Shown: positions 42,211 to 51,349 of the stretch, piece by piece
How positions within the stretch are numbered: the stretch's first letter is position 1
Layout of the letters: the number at the start of each line of letters is the position of its first letter
Assembly (NCBI GenBank): GCA_041940305.1
Contig: JBGTSJ010000015.1
Location: 62,001 to 126,000, forward strand
Source: JBGTSJ01 sp041940305
GTDB taxonomy: Bacteria; Planctomycetota; Planctomycetia; Planctomycetales; Planctomycetaceae
DNA: 64,000 bases
Direction: 5' to 3'
Made by a program: the position numbers and the translations under genes
Notes under the pieces: model-generated
Databases searched by the model: none
Seen by the model: only the letters and a program-made list of their open reading frames with translations
Told to the model about the DNA's origin: nothing

Positions 42211-43830
42211 TCAGCGGGCGCCAATCACGACGTGCCGCGCCTGCCCCTCATCCGGCTCGGGATAATCACTCCGGAAGTGCACTCCGCGCGACTCTTTCCG
42301 CTCCAGTGCCGACACGATCATCGTCCGCGCGACCAGCAGCATGTTCTGCAGTTCCCAGCCCGCGGTCGCATTGAACTCCCGTCCTCCGACGTACCCGTCC
42401 CAGAACTCGACCTGCTCGGCCGCCTGCGTCAGCCCGCTTTCATCCCGGCGAATCCCCACGTTTCGCCACATCAGGGCCGACAGTGAGTTCCTCAGGTCCG
42501 CCAGGTTCAACTCGTCATCGTCCTTCGTGGGCTCCGGCCAGTCGGAGTCGATCGGCTGCGCACGGAAACTGTCGTCACGCTGCAGCGCGGTGGCCGACGC
42601 ATGCCGCCCGCACATCCGTCCGTAGAACAGACCCTCCAGCAGGCTGTTCGACGCCAGCCGATTGGCCCCGTGCAGACCGCTCGACGTCACCTCCCCGGCG
42701 GCCCACAGTCCCGGCAGCGTACTCCGCCCGTCGAGGTCCACCGTCAGCCCGCCGATCATGTAATGCGCGCCCGGACGCACCGGGATCAGGTCGTGTGCGA
42801 GGTCCAGGCCGAACTCGCGGCACACCTGACCGATATGCGGAAACCGCTCCGCCACCCGCGCTGGGGGGATGTGCCGCAGGTCCAGGAAGACGCACGGACT
42901 GTGCGTCTTCACCATCTGCTCGGTAATCGCACGGCTGACCACGTCCCGCGGCGCCAGTTCCAGCCGTTCATCATAGTCGGACATAAACCGCCGCCCGGTC
43001 GCATCCACGAGATGCCCACCCTCGCCGCGTACCGCCTCGCTGATGAGATGCCGCGAACTTCCCGCGATGTACAGCACCGTGGGATGAAACTGCATCATCT
43101 CCATGTCGCGCAGCTCCGCCCCCGCGCGAAACGCCGCCGCCTGGCCGTCGGCCGTCGCGACCTCAGGATTCGTTGTCTCCCGATACAGCCGTCCCGCTCC
43201 CCCCGTCGCTAGGATCGTCTGCTTCGCCCACACGAACGTCTTGCCGTGATGCGCGTTCCACACCAGCGCCCCCCGGCATTCTCCCTCGTTCGTCAGCAGG
43301 TCGATCGTGAAAGTCTGCTCCCAGATGTCGATCGACCGGCTCTCCCGCAGCCGCGCGATCAACGCCCGCATGACCTCCGCGCCCGTCGCATCTCCGAGCG
43401 CATGCGCCACGCGCCGATGCGAATGACCACCCTCCAGCGTCAGCGCGATCGTCCCGTCGATGTCGTCAAATCGCGCCCCGTACTGCACCAGTTCGCGGAT
43501 CAACTCCGGCGCCTCCGCCACCACCGCCTGCACCACCTGCTCATCGCACAGCCCCGCCCCCGCGGCGATTGTGTCTTCCGCATGCCGCGTAATTGTGTCC
43601 GAAGGATCCAGCGCCCCCGCGATTCCCCCCTGTGCCCAGGCGCTGTTGGAAAGGTCGACCCGGTCCTTGGTCACCACGACGACCCTGAGCGAAGGATCGA
43701 TCTCCAGCGCCGCCCGCGCGCCCGCAATTCCCGCCCCGATAATGAGGACGTCCGCAAACATGTGCGGGACCCGCTTCGGATCAAACCGCACGAGGTAGCG
43801 ATGCTTTGGCTGCAGAGTCAGTACCGACAT
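42211..43830 (-). CDS. nadB: L-aspartate oxidase
   Basis: 539 residues. An FAD-binding GxGxxG variant lies near the N-terminus (DVLIIGAGIAGARAALE). TNEG..., LATGGAGRLYRETTNP, MEMMQFHPTVLY, ISEAVRGEGG, and HYMIGGLTVDLDGRSTLPGL are the signatures of the succinate dehydrogenase/NadB flavoprotein group. GLHGANRLASNSLLEGL confirms NadB. It oxidises L-aspartate to iminoaspartate in NAD synthesis. ATG 43830 was chosen because the family begins with a short segment before the FAD motif (KHRYLVRFDPKRVP). nadA and nadC are not adjacent. Confidence 0.95.
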   Translation of the reverse strand: MSVLTLQPKHRYLVRFDPKRVPHMFADVLIIGAGIAGARAALEIDPSLRVVVVTKDRVDLSNSAWAQGGIAGALDPSDTITRHAEDTIAAGAGLCDEQVVQAVVAEAPELIRELVQYGARFDDIDGTIALTLEGGHSHRRVAHALGDATGAEVMRALIARLRESRSIDIWEQTFTIDLLTNEGECRGALVWNAHHGKTFVWAKQTILATGGAGRLYRETTNPEVATADGQAAAFRAGAELRDMEMMQFHPTVLYIAGSSRHLISEAVRGEGGHLVDATGRRFMSDYDERLELAPRDVVSRAITEQMVKTHSPCVFLDLRHIPPARVAERFPHIGQVCREFGLDLAHDLIPVRPGAHYMIGGLTVDLDGRSTLPGLWAAGEVTSSGLHGANRLASNSLLEGLFYGRMCGRHASATALQRDDSFRAQPIDSDWPEPTKDDDELNLADLRNSLSALMWRNVGIRRDESGLTQAAEQVEFWDGYVGGREFNATAGWELQNMLLVARTMIVSALERKESRGVHFRSDYPEPDEGQARHVVIGAR

Positions 43831-43979
43831 CGATTGCGGCAGATCACGCTGAATAGGGGCCACAGACAGACAAACAGCAAGCAGCGGCACGCACGACGCG
43901 AATCAGTTCGCTCTTCGCACTAATTCAGCCCCACTTCGTTTCCTTCGTGCTCTTCTGTAAATCCCTTTGTTGTCTGCTG

Positions 43980-46625
43980 TCAAACCCGCACTCGGGCGGG
44001 TCGAAAGCTGCTGCTCCGAAACCCGATGATCGAAAAGTCGATCCGCCGCAGCGCCACGTCCAGCAGGAAGATGAGCAACGCCCCCGCGATGAGGTACGGC
44101 CAGAGCGGCGTCGCGTCGGCCGCCATTTCGTCTCCCAACTCGAACACCTGCTCGGCTGCGATGTCGTGCGTCCCGCCCGAGACGCTCGCCAGGCTCTGCA
44201 GCAACGACTCGTTCGTCGGCCGCAGCCGCAACTCTTCCGGATAACCGACGACCAATCCGCGCGCCTGGCGGTAGTTCACATCGGCTCCGCGCGTCTGCGT
44301 CAGGTCCAGCTGATAGGCGCCGGCGTGCGGTGTCTCGAATTGCCCGACGTACCGCCCCGGCGCGACCTGTGACAGGAACAGCTCCGACTTCCCCAGCCGC
44401 GGGTCGATCAGCGTCAGCTTGGTTTCCGCCTCGTTGAGGAAGCTGCCGGCCGGATCGACAGCATCCACTGTGATCGTCGCCTGCGCCCCCTGCCGCTGCA
44501 CCTCCACCACGAATCCCCTGGCTTCGCTCTTGCGCATGGCATGCCGCACCACCTGCGCCCAGAACCGGTTGAAACCCGGCCAAGCCAGCCACTCCGCCGC
44601 CCAGCGGCTCTTCGCGTCCGACGTCCACGCCACGCTCATTCCCAGGCCGTACCGCCACCATGACAGCAGCGGATCGCCCGATTCCGTCGCCAGGATCACT
44701 TCGCTTGTCGGCTTCGGCCGCGTGATGACGTACCCAAGCAGGAACGGCGATTCCTCGATCCCGATCTCCTGCAGCACCGTCGCCGAGCGGATTACCTGCG
44801 GCACGAACGGCTCCTCGTTGATCGCGCTCTTGCTCGCCGTCACCGTCTCCTTGGCGAAGATCTGCGGCACTGAGTTCGGGTCATTCGTGAAGTAATACCG
44901 CCCGCGGCCGACCCGCGCGATCTCCTCCAGCAGAGTCTGATCGCAGCCCTCGCCCACGCCCACCGTCGAGACGGTAATCCGCGCATCCGTCATCGACTGG
45001 GCGATGCCGGCGAAGTCCCCCGGCTCCGAGATTCCGTCGGTCAGCACGATGCAGTGTTTCAGCTTCGCCGTTGCGCCGGAGAGGATATCGTACGCCCGCT
45101 CCATCGGCGGATACATCGCCGTGCCGCCCCCCGCCTCGATCGTGCTGATCCGATCTTTCACCAGCCCGGCATCCGTTACCGGCCGCAGCTCGCTGATCTC
45201 GTACACCTCATGGTCGAACGCCACGACGCCGATCTGATCGCGACCGCCCAGCAGTTCCACCGCGCTCTTGGCCGCCTCCTTCGCCAGCTCCATCTTCTGG
45301 CCACCCATCGATCCCGAACGATCGATGACGACCACCATCGCCAGGCTCGGCTTTTCCTTCTCCTTTTCGAAGTCGCTGCGCACCGGCAGGATGTCTTCGA
45401 TGACCGTCTTGTAGTAGCCCCCGAGACCGAACGACTGGTCGCCCCCCAGCATGATCAGCCCGCCGCCAAGATCGCTGACGTAGGTGCGGAGCAGTTCCAT
45501 CTGCCGCGCCGACAGGTCGGTCGCGGGCACATTCGAGAGCATCACCAGTTCATAGTTCTGCAGGTCGGCCAGCGACTCCGGCAGCCCCTGCGGCGGACGC
45601 AGATCGACCGCCAGTTCCTGTTCCTCCAGTGCCCAGGCCAGGTCTCGGCACAGGTCCGGATTGCTGTCCACCAGCAGCACCCGCGGCTGCCCCGCCGCGT
45701 ACACCAGTCCCGAGGCCTCGTTGTTGTCCAGCAGCGCGTCGTCAAATGTCTCCATGCGCGGCGACCCCGACGCATCGCGCGGCCGCGTCAGCCGAACTGA
45801 GTATTCCTCCGGTTTGTCCGCCTGCTGCTTGAACCGGAACCGGTTTTCTCCCGCAATAAGCTCCTGCTCCTCGGAGATGACCTTGTGGTCCCCCTTGAAC
45901 ACCTCGATCTGGACGAGGTCGTCATGGTTGGAGTCGATCACGACCTCGACGAAGAACGGCTCCCCCTGCGCCACCTGCGCCGGGACTTCAACGGCCGAGA
46001 CCTGGATCTCCGGTTCATCTCGCACCGGCAGCGGTACCGTGGAGATCGAAATCTTCGTATTGAGTGCGGTCCGCAGAGCGTCGCCGTCGGTTTCGTTGCC
46101 GTCGGAGAGCAGAACGATCCGCGGCACGTGATGCGGCGGCATGCCGGCGGCCGCCATCTCCAGAACGGCCTGAATGTTGGTCCCGCGCCGCGGGGCGTCG
46201 TCCTCGGGCGGGGTGGGGTCCGGCTTTTCGGGCGTCGGCTCCGACTGGGGTGCGCTCCCCTCCGGGTCGCGGCTAAACGGCTCGGTGGCAAACCGCACAA
46301 CGGTGTACTGGCCCGGTTCCATACCCTGTGTGGACTTCGCCAGAAACTCATCAGCCTTGACGCGCGCATCGTCGTCAACGCTCAGGCTCTCATCCACCGC
46401 GAACACCACGAACAACTGCTGCGTCGGACTCAGCAGATTCAACCCGGCCAGCGACAGAGCAAGCAGCAGCAGCACCAGCGTGCGAACTACGAGCGACACC
46501 AGCATCTGCCGCCGCGGCAGGTCCACCAGACTGCGGTAGAAGTAGTAGACCAGGACGGGAAGTACGGCCATCACGGCCAGCCACGCCGGCCGCGTCAACT
46601 CCAGCTGATAATCGCCCAGCGACAT
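43980..46625 (-). CDS. Membrane protein with two von Willebrand factor A domains and a glutamine-amidotransferase-like domain
   Basis: 881 residues from ATG 46625. N-terminal membrane helices (residues about 15-65) precede a first VWA-like domain whose metal site is AVDESLSVDD (near 75). Residues about 300-410 look like a class I glutamine amidotransferase/ThuA-like fold (RVLLVDSNPDL and LGGGLIMLGGDQSFGLGGY) without an obvious catalytic Cys. A second VWA domain follows (VVVIDRSGSMGG near 430, MIDAS pattern DxSxS). The C-terminus has a beta-sandwich region and a final membrane helix. The architecture resembles BatA/CFB-group aerotolerance-like proteins widespread in planctomycetes. The spacer at 46266-46280 places a repeat core within the coding region. 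Confidence 0.85.
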   Translation of the reverse strand: MSLGDYQLELTRPAWLAVMAVLPVLVYYFYRSLVDLPRRQMLVSLVVRTLVLLLLALSLAGLNLLSPTQQLFVVFAVDESLSVDDDARVKADEFLAKSTQGMEPGQYTVVRFATEPFSRDPEGSAPQSEPTPEKPDPTPPEDDAPRRGTNIQAVLEMAAAGMPPHHVPRIVLLSDGNETDGDALRTALNTKISISTVPLPVRDEPEIQVSAVEVPAQVAQGEPFFVEVVIDSNHDDLVQIEVFKGDHKVISEEQELIAGENRFRFKQQADKPEEYSVRLTRPRDASGSPRMETFDDALLDNNEASGLVYAAGQPRVLLVDSNPDLCRDLAWALEEQELAVDLRPPQGLPESLADLQNYELVMLSNVPATDLSARQMELLRTYVSDLGGGLIMLGGDQSFGLGGYYKTVIEDILPVRSDFEKEKEKPSLAMVVVIDRSGSMGGQKMELAKEAAKSAVELLGGRDQIGVVAFDHEVYEISELRPVTDAGLVKDRISTIEAGGGTAMYPPMERAYDILSGATAKLKHCIVLTDGISEPGDFAGIAQSMTDARITVSTVGVGEGCDQTLLEEIARVGRGRYYFTNDPNSVPQIFAKETVTASKSAINEEPFVPQVIRSATVLQEIGIEESPFLLGYVITRPKPTSEVILATESGDPLLSWWRYGLGMSVAWTSDAKSRWAAEWLAWPGFNRFWAQVVRHAMRKSEARGFVVEVQRQGAQATITVDAVDPAGSFLNEAETKLTLIDPRLGKSELFLSQVAPGRYVGQFETPHAGAYQLDLTQTRGADVNYRQARGLVVGYPEELRLRPTNESLLQSLASVSGGTHDIAAEQVFELGDEMAADATPLWPYLIAGALLIFLLDVALRRIDFSIIGFRSSSFRPARVRV
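46266..46280 (-). repeat. GTTTAGCCGCGAC repeat core inside the VWA gene
   Basis: GTCGCGGCTAAACGG on the plus strand matches the core of the repeat at 15621-15649 and is followed by the same TCGG with one intervening base. It is translated in the VWA gene within PFSRDPEGS. Confidence 0.65.
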
Positions 46626-46863
46626 GCCGCTCACTCCGAGAAGACGGCTCCGCAGCACCGGAGAAATAACGACGATCGTCCAGCGGCGCCGCTTCTTAGA
46701 CGAATTCCGTCCAGCGTACTGCGGTCCTCGATCCTAGCGGCCCGTACGGACCGGAGCAAATCGGCGGCGATGCTGACCATGTCTCGCCGATTTCCGGTTG
46801 TCCTGTCGATCTCCACCCACTCGAAACGACTAACAGGTGAAATGCAGGCAGGACATGCTGAGA

Positions 46864-46870
46864 GGGAGGT
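46864..46870 (+). promoter_or_regulatory. Strong Shine-Dalgarno for the lipoprotein gene
   Basis: GGGAGGT four bases upstream of ATG 46875. It fixes the start of the lipoprotein gene, because the same frame is open far upstream through antisense sequence. Confidence 0.8.
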
Positions 46871-46874
46871 CAAA

Positions 46875-47405
46875 ATGAAAGCCAGCCACGAAACCGCCGC
46901 CCGGTCGCACCGCAATCCATTGCAAGGGGACGAGGGCCGCCGTGTACTCCTCGCCGCTGCCCTGCTGGCGGTTTTCGCCTCGGGCTGCGGAAGGCTGCTG
47001 GATGTACATTCGAATGGCACGGATGTCGTCGCCTGCAGAGACCTGTTGGCCGGCGAATGGGCCGGGTCCCTCAGGGGGCGGTACGGCATTTCCCGAACCG
47101 TTTACGCGAGTTACTCCCGGCGGCCCGATGGAACGTACGTCGCCTCCTATGAGACGACGATTGGTGCAATCGTGCCCGTTGCACACCAGGCCGTCCACAC
47201 GGCGGTCCAGGACGGCGACATCGCTCGTTTCGCCGGTCAGTCGGATTGGGAATATCTGAGCGATGTCCGGTTCGAGGGAGAGGCCGATGGCCGCGTCCTG
47301 AGGATCCGCCTCGACACCCCTAACGGCACACAGATTCTGCGGTTGTATCGCGTCATAGACAGCCAGTCGCCTTCGATCACTCGCCTGATTGCCGGGCGGG
47401 AGTAA
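46875..47405 (+). CDS. Small lipoprotein of unknown function
   Basis: 176 residues. After a basic N-terminal region, VLLAAALLAVFASGC forms a lipoprotein signal with lipobox ASGC. The mature part contains ACRDLLAGEWAGSLRGRYGIS, SRRPDGTYVASYETT and DVRFEGEADGRVLRIRL, reading as a small beta-rich (lipocalin-like) domain. The start is set by a strong Shine-Dalgarno sequence. It lies 249 bases from the divergent VWA gene and 78 bases upstream of the tandem YciI-like genes. No family recognised. Confidence 0.78.
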   Translation: MKASHETAARSHRNPLQGDEGRRVLLAAALLAVFASGCGRLLDVHSNGTDVVACRDLLAGEWAGSLRGRYGISRTVYASYSRRPDGTYVASYETTIGAIVPVAHQAVHTAVQDGDIARFAGQSDWEYLSDVRFEGEADGRVLRIRLDTPNGTQILRLYRVIDSQSPSITRLIAGRE

Positions 47406-47483
47406 CCCTCCGAACCGGACCGGATTGCCGTCCGACTGTCGAATTCGTCTACTGCCAATCGACCACCCTCCAGGAATACCACC

Positions 47484-47843
47484 ATGAAGTACATGCTGCT
47501 GATCTATACCGATGAAAACTCCTACGCTCCCGGCGAGCGCGAGGATTGCTACGTGGAATCGACGCGGCTGACCCATCAGCTGCACGCCAGCGGCCAGTAC
47601 GTCGCCGCGGCTCCGCTGCAGCCGGTTGCCACAGCCGCCAGCGTGCGGGTTCGTGACGGAAAGCAGGTCGTCACCGACGGACCGTTCGCCGAAACCCGTG
47701 AGCAGTTGGGGGGCTACTTCCTGGTTGAGGCCGGCGATCTCAACGAAGCGATCGGCATCGCCGCCCGCATCCCCGGCGCCCGCAAGGGAACCGTCGAAGT
47801 CCGGCCCGTGCTGGAGATCAAAGGTCTCCCCGAGTCCGAATGA
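47484..47843 (+). CDS. YciI-like (YCII-related/DGPF) domain protein A
   Basis: 119 residues with the dimeric alpha-beta ferredoxin-like YCII fold. MKYMLLIYTDE at the N-terminus, TDGPFAETREQLGGYFLVEA, and IPGARKGTVEVRPVLEI are the DGPF signature blocks. Members are often encoded beside an ECF sigma factor in actinobacteria and planctomycetes, but no sigma factor is near here. Catalytic role unknown. It is followed by a paralogue. Confidence 0.9.
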   Translation: MKYMLLIYTDENSYAPGEREDCYVESTRLTHQLHASGQYVAAAPLQPVATAASVRVRDGKQVVTDGPFAETREQLGGYFLVEAGDLNEAIGIAARIPGARKGTVEVRPVLEIKGLPESE

Positions 47844-47850
47844 AGCACAG

Positions 47851-47885
47851 AGAAGGCCGGTTTCTTGAAAGGAAACCGGCCTTCT
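47851..47885. repeat. AGAAACC-family palindrome, copy 5
   Basis: AGAAGGCCGGTTTC (47851-47864) and GAAACCGGCCTTCT (47872-47885) form a perfect 14-bp stem with a 7-base loop. It lies between the two YciI-like genes and could separate their expression. Confidence 0.85.
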
Positions 47886-47903
47886 GCCAGGCAGGATCAC
47901 ACA

Positions 47904-48284
47904 ATGAAATACATGCTCCTCTGCTACGACGACGCGCGAGCCTGGAACGAGATGGGGGACGTCGCCCTGCGGGACGCCATGAACGAGGCGGTCCAATTGA
48001 CACACGAGGTGGCCGCCAGGGGGCAGTACCTCGGCGCGTCCCCCCTGCAGCCGGTCTCCAGCGCCACCAGCATCCGCGTTCGACACGGGAAACGTATTGT
48101 GACGGACGGCCCGTTCGCCGAAACCCGCGAGCATCTCGGGGGCTTCTATCTCATCGACGTCCCCGATCTCGATGAGGCGATTCGCATTGCCGAGCGCCAC
48201 CCCGGCGCCCGGCACGGAACGGTGGAGATTCGGCCGATTCTGGAACTCGACGGATTGCCGAAAGGCCTGTTGTCGAACCGGTAA
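47904..48284 (+). CDS. YciI-like (YCII-related/DGPF) domain protein B
   Basis: 126 residues, a tandem paralogue of the preceding gene, with MKYMLLCYDD, TDGPFAETREHLGGFYLID and HPGARHGTVEIRPILEL. The start is ATG 47904, aligned with the MKYMLL start of the first copy. The upstream extension to 47865 only reads through the palindrome. Function unknown. The two copies are similar over their full length, consistent with a local duplication. Confidence 0.9.
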   Translation: MKYMLLCYDDARAWNEMGDVALRDAMNEAVQLTHEVAARGQYLGASPLQPVSSATSIRVRHGKRIVTDGPFAETREHLGGFYLIDVPDLDEAIRIAERHPGARHGTVEIRPILELDGLPKGLLSNR

Positions 48285-48381
48285 ACTGGCTGCGAGCGGA
48301 GTGACTTAACATCCCCGCAGCGCCCGGCCTGCGGGCCGGAGCAAGACGAAGCGGCGCCTCTGCGGAGTCGAGGCAGGCGTG

Positions 48382-49923
48382 TCAGCGCAGTCCGGCCGCC
48401 CCGTCCTCGAGGCCGTACAAGACCTCAACTTCGCGATCGGTCAGCGCCCGGTCGAAGACCGCCAGGTCATCGAGTTGCCCCACGTACGCCGCCCCCAACA
48501 CCAGGAGCACGCTGGCTGGATCCCAGTCGAGCGTCAGGTCCCAGTGCTCGATCGTCCCCTGGGGCTGGCCATTGAGGTACAGCCGTGCCCGTTGCAGTGC
48601 GTCGTCGGCGTTCGCGTTCTCGACCGTGAATAAGACGTGCGTCCACTCCTCACGCGAGAACGGCGGGCGCTCCACCTGCACCATGGGCCGTTCGTCCGGC
48701 GGAATAGCGTCCCACGCCAGTTCGTTCGGGTTCCAGATCTCGAACAGCGGCCGCACCGCGTAGCGAAACAGCCGCGGCGTTTCGTCCTTGGAGAATTCCA
48801 GGAAGATGAATCCCTTCTTGTAGTCGTTCCCCACGATCTGCACCGGGTCGCAATACCCCGGTTCCAGGTCCTCGTCGGGATTCAGCCGCAGCCAGACTCC
48901 GACGCTCGTGCTCCAACTCTCGTCTTTGTAGTTGATGACCGCCTCGTTACGGTACGCGGGGCGCAGGTCGTTCTTCCGCACGAACCGCAGGGCTCCGCCG
49001 AACCGGCCCGCATCCGGCTCGATCCGGACGTCATCGTTCGTCCCAGCGGCCGCCAGTTCGCCGCCCGACTGCACGTACGCCGTCGCATCCCCTTTCGAGA
49101 AGTCGGCGTCCAGCCCGTTGTCAAAGGATGCATGCAGTGTCAGTGCGCCGGCCAACCGCTGCTGTACTTCCTCTGCAGCGTCCCGCACCAGCTGCCGGGC
49201 CTCATCGGGCGGAATCTCCCGAACGTAGATGTTGCGCCAGCGGATCTCGCCGCCGTGCGTCTGCAGCATGATGGGGCCGCGCTCCGGCAAGGGCTGGCTG
49301 CGGTTCCAGTAGTTCTCCATCACCGCGCCGTCCACCACGAGCACGTCATTCAGCCACACCCAGGTGCGGTCGCCGATCTGCCGGATCCGGAACTGGTTCC
49401 ACTCTCCAAACGGCCGGTCCGCCAATGCCAGCGGATCCCGTCCTGCCCTGCCCGGCGTGTTGTTGAACAAACCTCCCGATCCCAGATGCGGCCTGCGCGT
49501 CGGCTGTTCCGGATTGAAGACCTGGTTCCAGTCCCAGATCTGCACCTGAGGCGTCCCGCGCAGGTAGATCCCGCTGTCCGCCCCCGCAACCGTCTTGTAT
49601 TCCAGCAGCAACTCGATATCGCCAAACTCCTCGTCGGTCGTGGCATACGGGCCGTGTCCGTCGTTGACGAGTTCACCGTTGTCAACGATCCAGTTCTGCG
49701 GGAATTCCTCGCGCTGCCGCTGCAGGTTCTGTTCGCGCTCGTCGCCTTTCAGATTCGCTCCGTCATGCGGGTTCCAGCCGTACCAGCCGGTGAGGTTCTG
49801 GCCGTTGAACAGTGCTCGAAAACCATCGGGCGGAACAGGATCGCCGGCGCGGGCGATGCCCCCCAGCATAATCCAGGCGGCCACGGCCCTAATCAGGTAG
49901 AAATGCGGTACACGAGTCAACAT
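48382..49923 (-). CDS. Exported DUF1080 (3-keto-disaccharide hydrolase-like) protein with LamG-like C-terminal domain
   Basis: 513 residues from ATG 49923, with a signal peptide (AVAAWIMLGGIARA). Residues about 30-235 are DUF1080: GFRALFNGQNLTGWYG, GELVNDGHGPYATTDEEFGDIELLLEYKT, GSGGLFNNTPG, MLQTHGGEIRWRNIYVREI. The C-terminal half reads as a LamG/concanavalin-like lectin domain (DNGLDADFSKGDATAYVQ, WSTSVGVWLRLNPDEDLE, GQLDDLAVFDRALTDREVEVLY). It is probably a secreted polysaccharide- or glycoside-acting protein. Enzymatic activity is inferred from the family. Confidence 0.9.
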   Translation of the reverse strand: MLTRVPHFYLIRAVAAWIMLGGIARAGDPVPPDGFRALFNGQNLTGWYGWNPHDGANLKGDEREQNLQRQREEFPQNWIVDNGELVNDGHGPYATTDEEFGDIELLLEYKTVAGADSGIYLRGTPQVQIWDWNQVFNPEQPTRRPHLGSGGLFNNTPGRAGRDPLALADRPFGEWNQFRIRQIGDRTWVWLNDVLVVDGAVMENYWNRSQPLPERGPIMLQTHGGEIRWRNIYVREIPPDEARQLVRDAAEEVQQRLAGALTLHASFDNGLDADFSKGDATAYVQSGGELAAAGTNDDVRIEPDAGRFGGALRFVRKNDLRPAYRNEAVINYKDESWSTSVGVWLRLNPDEDLEPGYCDPVQIVGNDYKKGFIFLEFSKDETPRLFRYAVRPLFEIWNPNELAWDAIPPDERPMVQVERPPFSREEWTHVLFTVENANADDALQRARLYLNGQPQGTIEHWDLTLDWDPASVLLVLGAAYVGQLDDLAVFDRALTDREVEVLYGLEDGAAGLR

Positions 49924-50147
49924 GGTGAGGTTCCCAGTTATGCCGGGTTGAGCTGCCGAAGGAACGGCCGCATCGACTGTCAAGCGTCGCGCCCATGCTA
50001 GCCGAAGCGGCTGATGGATGCGCTGCGATCAATCTGATCGGATCAGAATCCGGAGACGCGCTCTTGCATGGCGGATCGCCAAGAATCATTGTGCAGGAGC
50101 GAAGCAGAAGCGGGCTCCATCAGTTCAAGCGCCGGGATCGCACACAC

Positions 50148-50720
50148 GTGTCGACTGAGTATCCGCCGGAATGGATGTACTGGACGTTTGGCGTCGTGCT
50201 GCTGCTCGTCGCCAACCTCGCCTGCTGGGTGGCGACCGTATTCACGCTGCCGGGAAACTGGGGGATCGTGGTCCTGGCTGCCCTCTGTGCGTGGCTGCTG
50301 CCGGAACCGGAGGGATGGCGGTTGGGTTTCACCTGGATCGCCGTGATTGCACTCACTGTGCTGGCGGGAGTGGGGGAGTTGATTGAGTTTCTTGCCGGCG
50401 CGGCGGGCGCGGCCAAGCAGGGAGGGAGTCGCCGGGCGATGGTGCTGGCCCTGATCGGAGCGGCGATCGGCAGCGTCGTCGGTGCAATGCTCGGAGTGCC
50501 GATTCCCGTCGTGGGGTCGATCATCGCTGCGATCGGCGGCGGCGCGGCCGGGGCGTTCGCCGGGGCGTATCTGGGAGAGTACTGGAAAGGACGCGCCAGT
50601 CACGAACGTCTGGCCATCAGCACCGGAGCTATGTTGGGCCGCGTGATGGGCACCGTCGGCAAGCTGGCCGTCGGCGCCGTCATGGTGGCGTACGCAACGA
50701 TTGAATCGTTCATCATCTGA
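50148..50720 (+). CDS. DUF456 family membrane protein
   Basis: 190 residues from GTG 50148. Several helices and the Gly-rich pattern FTLPGNWGIVVLAALCAWL, GELIEFLAGAAGAAKQGGSRRAM, IGAAIGSVVGAMLGVPIPVVGSIIAAIGGGAAGAFAGAYLGEY match DUF456 proteins. These are small inner-membrane proteins of unknown function with repeated glycine-rich hairpins. The start was chosen at GTG 50148, shortly before the first helix; the upstream in-frame ATG at 49995 adds unrelated sequence. Convergent to the following minus-strand gene. Confidence 0.88.
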   Translation: MSTEYPPEWMYWTFGVVLLLVANLACWVATVFTLPGNWGIVVLAALCAWLLPEPEGWRLGFTWIAVIALTVLAGVGELIEFLAGAAGAAKQGGSRRAMVLALIGAAIGSVVGAMLGVPIPVVGSIIAAIGGGAAGAFAGAYLGEYWKGRASHERLAISTGAMLGRVMGTVGKLAVGAVMVAYATIESFII

Positions 50721-50781
50721 GACTGAGAACCTGCATCACGCGCCGCACGCATGCCCCAGACGAGTCCAGACGGAGAGTTCG

Positions 50782-51312
50782 TCACTCCAGCTCCCAGCGA
50801 CCATCATAGAACTTCTTGAACGGCTTGCCGTCGCTGGGGAATCGTACCATACACTTGTTCTCATAGAGGCGGACGATCGTGTTCTGGCCGGAAATCTCGA
50901 CGTACTCCTCGGTCCGTGCCGACTCCGAAAACAGTTTCGCATTGCCGTTTGGAATCTTCTCAATCCAGTGCCCCTCATGGAGTCGCTCGAAGAAACCATT
51001 GGCGCTCTTCCACAGGGAGCGGCGCGGCTCAACGCGGATGATTTGGGGATCCTCATCGAGAGCTTCGTCAGCTCGACCCACCTCTGCTGAATCTCCCGCA
51101 TCGTTCGCGGCGGACCGAACCGTTGCGATTTCCGCCTCGAAGTCATCTCGCAGCGCCCGCAACGTCCGTCGGAATTCGGCGACCGCATCTTCGGAACGCT
51201 GTTCGTAGCCCCGCACGACGCTTCTCACCGTCGCAGCGCTGGGCTCATCATCCGCCTGAATGCGCGTCACGAACGTCAGCAGGATGCACAGGCACTTCCA
51301 ACCAGAATTCAT
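50782..51312 (-). CDS. Exported hypothetical protein
   Basis: 176 residues. A signal peptide (CLCILLTFVTRIQA) is followed by a Glu/Arg-rich helical stretch (YEQRSEDAVAEFRRTLRALRDDFEAEIATVRSA is its span, residues about 36-68). The C-terminal portion (GHWIEKIPNGNAKLFSES, GQNTIVRLYENKCMVRF) reads as a small beta domain. No known domain recognised. It is 37 bases upstream... in transcription order it follows the ThuA-like gene on the same strand. Function unknown. Confidence 0.72.
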   Translation of the reverse strand: MNSGWKCLCILLTFVTRIQADDEPSAATVRSVVRGYEQRSEDAVAEFRRTLRALRDDFEAEIATVRSAANDAGDSAEVGRADEALDEDPQIIRVEPRRSLWKSANGFFERLHEGHWIEKIPNGNAKLFSESARTEEYVEISGQNTIVRLYENKCMVRFPSDGKPFKKFYDGRWELE

Positions 51313-51349
51313 GGGACACTCCTGAGATTGGCTCCCCCCATTCGTTCAT

